This document shows, in pieces, positions 62,822 through 64,000 of a DNA stretch of 64,000 nt. Source of the DNA: Ardenticatenaceae bacterium (GTDB lineage Bacteria; Chloroflexota; Anaerolineae; Promineifilales; Promineifilaceae); the NCBI GenBank assembly GCA_020634415.1, contig JACKBT010000015.1, forward strand, positions 49,375 through 113,374. The letters are read 5' to 3'. The notes below the pieces were generated by a model that was not told the origin of the DNA, searched no databases, and saw only the letters and a program-made list of their open reading frames with translations. How positions within the stretch are numbered: the stretch's first letter is position 1; every line of letters starts with the position of its first letter. Position numbers and translations under genes: made by a program.

Positions 62822-62972
62822 AAAGCCGCCATTGGCAGCAAAATAGAAATCATTTATCATCCCCTGACAACAAAATTGGGCAAAAGCACACTTTTATAAA
62901 GAGCCGCTGCCCCTAACAAGAGGTTGTAGACCCGGCAATATCAGTCTCCCGTCTCCAGTCTCTATCCCCAAT

Positions 62973-63470
62973 ATGACACACCCTTATGTAAACCAACTCC
63001 GTTTTGCTCGCAGCGAGTTTGTGCGCTGCTTAGAAGGTCTTTCTGACGAAGATGCCCGCCAGCGGCTCGTGCCCATGAACTGCATTAGCTGGATGATCGG
63101 CCACCTGACGACACAAGAACAGTTTTACTGGTGCTATCTGGCCCAGGGCAAAATGCTGTACCCCGATTTGTATGAGCTAGTCGGGTTTGGCCGCCCCGCC
63201 AGCACACCACCCCTGGCCGACATGTGGCAAGCCTGGCGCGATGTCACCGCTGCCACCAATGATTATTTGGACACAATAACGGCCGATCTCCTCGCCACCC
63301 ATCTCACCCAAGACGACAACCGCTCGCGTGAACCACTTGGCACCATGCTGCTGCGCACCACCTACCACTACTGGTTCCATACCGGTGAAGCCCACGCCGT
63401 GCGCCAGCAGCTCGGCCATCCCGATTTGCCTCAGTTTGTGGGCAACATGGGTTCGGTAATTTTGACGTAA
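62973..63470 (+). CDS. DinB-like four-helix metal-binding protein
   Basis: A 165-residue DinB/YfiT-superfamily protein. Metal-ligand histidines are in positions typical of the fold: WMIGHLTTQEQFYW (about 44-57) and TYHYWFHTGEAHAVRQQLGH (about 130-149). Members include thiol-dependent enzymes and many uncharacterised proteins. It has no clear ribosome-binding site and starts right after a repeat remnant. It lies 11 bases before a methyltransferase gene, so the pair is probably co-transcribed. Confidence 0.85.
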   Translation: MTHPYVNQLRFARSEFVRCLEGLSDEDARQRLVPMNCISWMIGHLTTQEQFYWCYLAQGKMLYPDLYELVGFGRPASTPPLADMWQAWRDVTAATNDYLDTITADLLATHLTQDDNRSREPLGTMLLRTTYHYWFHTGEAHAVRQQLGHPDLPQFVGNMGSVILT

Positions 63471-63481
63471 CAGAGGCTTTT

Positions 63482-64000
63482 ATGAGCGATCTCTGGGAAT
63501 TGGGTGAAGCTTACGAGCAGTTTATGGGCCGTTGGAGCCGCCCTATCGCGCAGGAATTTTTGCGTTGGCTGGGGGCGATAGAGAACGGCCGTTGGCTCGA
63601 TGTCGGTTGTGGCACAGGCGCACTCAGCGCACTAATTGGGCAATCAACCCAGCCTCTACAAGTAACTGGCGTAGATTTCGCTGCGGGCTTCATTGGCTAT
63701 GCAAAGAATATGCACCCTGACCCGATTTATGATTTTCGAGTAGGCAGTGCCTTGGATTTGCCCGTTGATGAGAGCCAATATGATGGGGTCGTTTCTGGAT
63801 TAGCTTTGAACTTTTTCCCTGAACCGCATACGGCCGTTGCCCAAATGCACCGTGCCGCCAAACCAGGCGGCACAGTCGCCCTCTACGTCTGGGATTATGC
63901 GGGCGAGATGCAAATGCTGCGCTACTTTTGGGATGCAGCCAAGGCCCTCGATCCGCAAGCCATGGCTTTAGATGAGGGCCAACGCTTCCCCCTCTGCCAA
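63482..64000 (+). CDS. Class I SAM-dependent methyltransferase (truncated by window end)
   Basis: An open frame of 173 codons from ATG 63482 to the window edge. Motif I is WLDVGCGTGALS (about 38-49), the acidic strand-2 residue is in VTGVDFAAGF, and the post-motif segment is YDGVVSGLALNFFPEPHTAV, with KPGGTVALYVWDYAG near 132-146. This is the Methyltransf_11/25 pattern of small-molecule methyltransferases. It follows the DinB-like gene closely. The C-terminus is outside the window. Confidence 0.88.
   Translation, partial: MSDLWELGEAYEQFMGRWSRPIAQEFLRWLGAIENGRWLDVGCGTGALSALIGQSTQPLQVTGVDFAAGFIGYAKNMHPDPIYDFRVGSALDLPVDESQYDGVVSGLALNFFPEPHTAVAQMHRAAKPGGTVALYVWDYAGEMQMLRYFWDAAKALDPQAMALDEGQRFPLCQ

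Noticed and set aside
1..64000. Insertion sequence, prophage or integrase explaining the repeats
   Set aside because: No transposase, integrase, RAYT-type or phage structural gene was recognised in the window; the repeats are non-autonomous here.

Overview
The window is about 64 kb of dense bacterial chromosome with no rRNA, tRNA, CRISPR array, transposase or phage gene that I can see. The gene set suggests a filamentous, single-membrane Chloroflexota (Anaerolineae-like) bacterium. The hints are lipoprotein transporters with long VEVTR-type linkers, secreted proteins with TPTNTP linkers, a nSTAND-WD40 NTPase, a large Rhs/HINT protein, and peptide-type ABC import of sugars. This placement is an inference from gene content. 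No marker gene is present.

Layout. 0-1 kb: envelope stress genes (PspC-like, PspA). 1.1-4.3 kb: an exopolysaccharide set (GT4 glycosyltransferase, two Wzz-like proteins, CpsD-type kinase). 4.4-13.3 kb: a membrane protein of unknown role, two secreted modular proteins and a penicillin-acylase-family enzyme. 13.7-20.7 kb: a 2247-residue secreted Rhs protein with a HINT autoprotease and a C-terminal death-fold-like (EAD-like) tip, followed by an 88-residue partner gene. 21-25.4 kb: polysaccharide deacetylase, M23 peptidase, a glycosidase-like lipoprotein and a class II aldolase. 25.5-28 kb: proB-proA.

28.1-45.3 kb is a coherent peptidoglycan-sugar salvage cluster: ROK regulator, NamZ-type exo-muramidase, DppBCDF-like ABC transporter with lipoprotein, M81 peptidase, a fused amino-sugar kinase/MurQ etherase, GH20 hexosaminidase, a uridine-kinase-like enzyme and a fused GlmU-N/GlmM protein. 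NamZ and GH20 lack signal peptides, so breakdown seems to occur in the cytoplasm after import. 45.4-47.5 kb holds two Gfo/Idh oxidoreductases.

47.6-54.3 kb is a phenylacetyl-CoA epoxidase (paa) island under a TetR regulator: aldehyde dehydrogenase, two crotonases, PaaA, PaaC, two small PaaB-like proteins, and a PaaD split into a MIP18-domain protein and a separate zinc ribbon. 54.5-57.6 kb: a secreted modular protein. 57.7-58.5 kb: an atypical SDR. 58.6-62.7 kb: a 1354-residue nSTAND NTPase whose N-terminus looks like the same death-fold type as the Rhs tip. 63-64 kb: a DinB-like protein and a truncated methyltransferase.

Two genome-scale features overlay the genes. The palindrome AACGGCCGTT and close variants recur dozens of times, inside and between genes, much as HIP1 does in cyanobacteria. 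Many gene boundaries also carry members of several different palindromic repeat families. Some supply the stop codon or C-terminus of the upstream gene, and two sit in frame inside genes, one exactly at the kinase/MurQ fusion joint. Gene starts were revised where a better ribosome-binding site or signal peptide supports a later codon.
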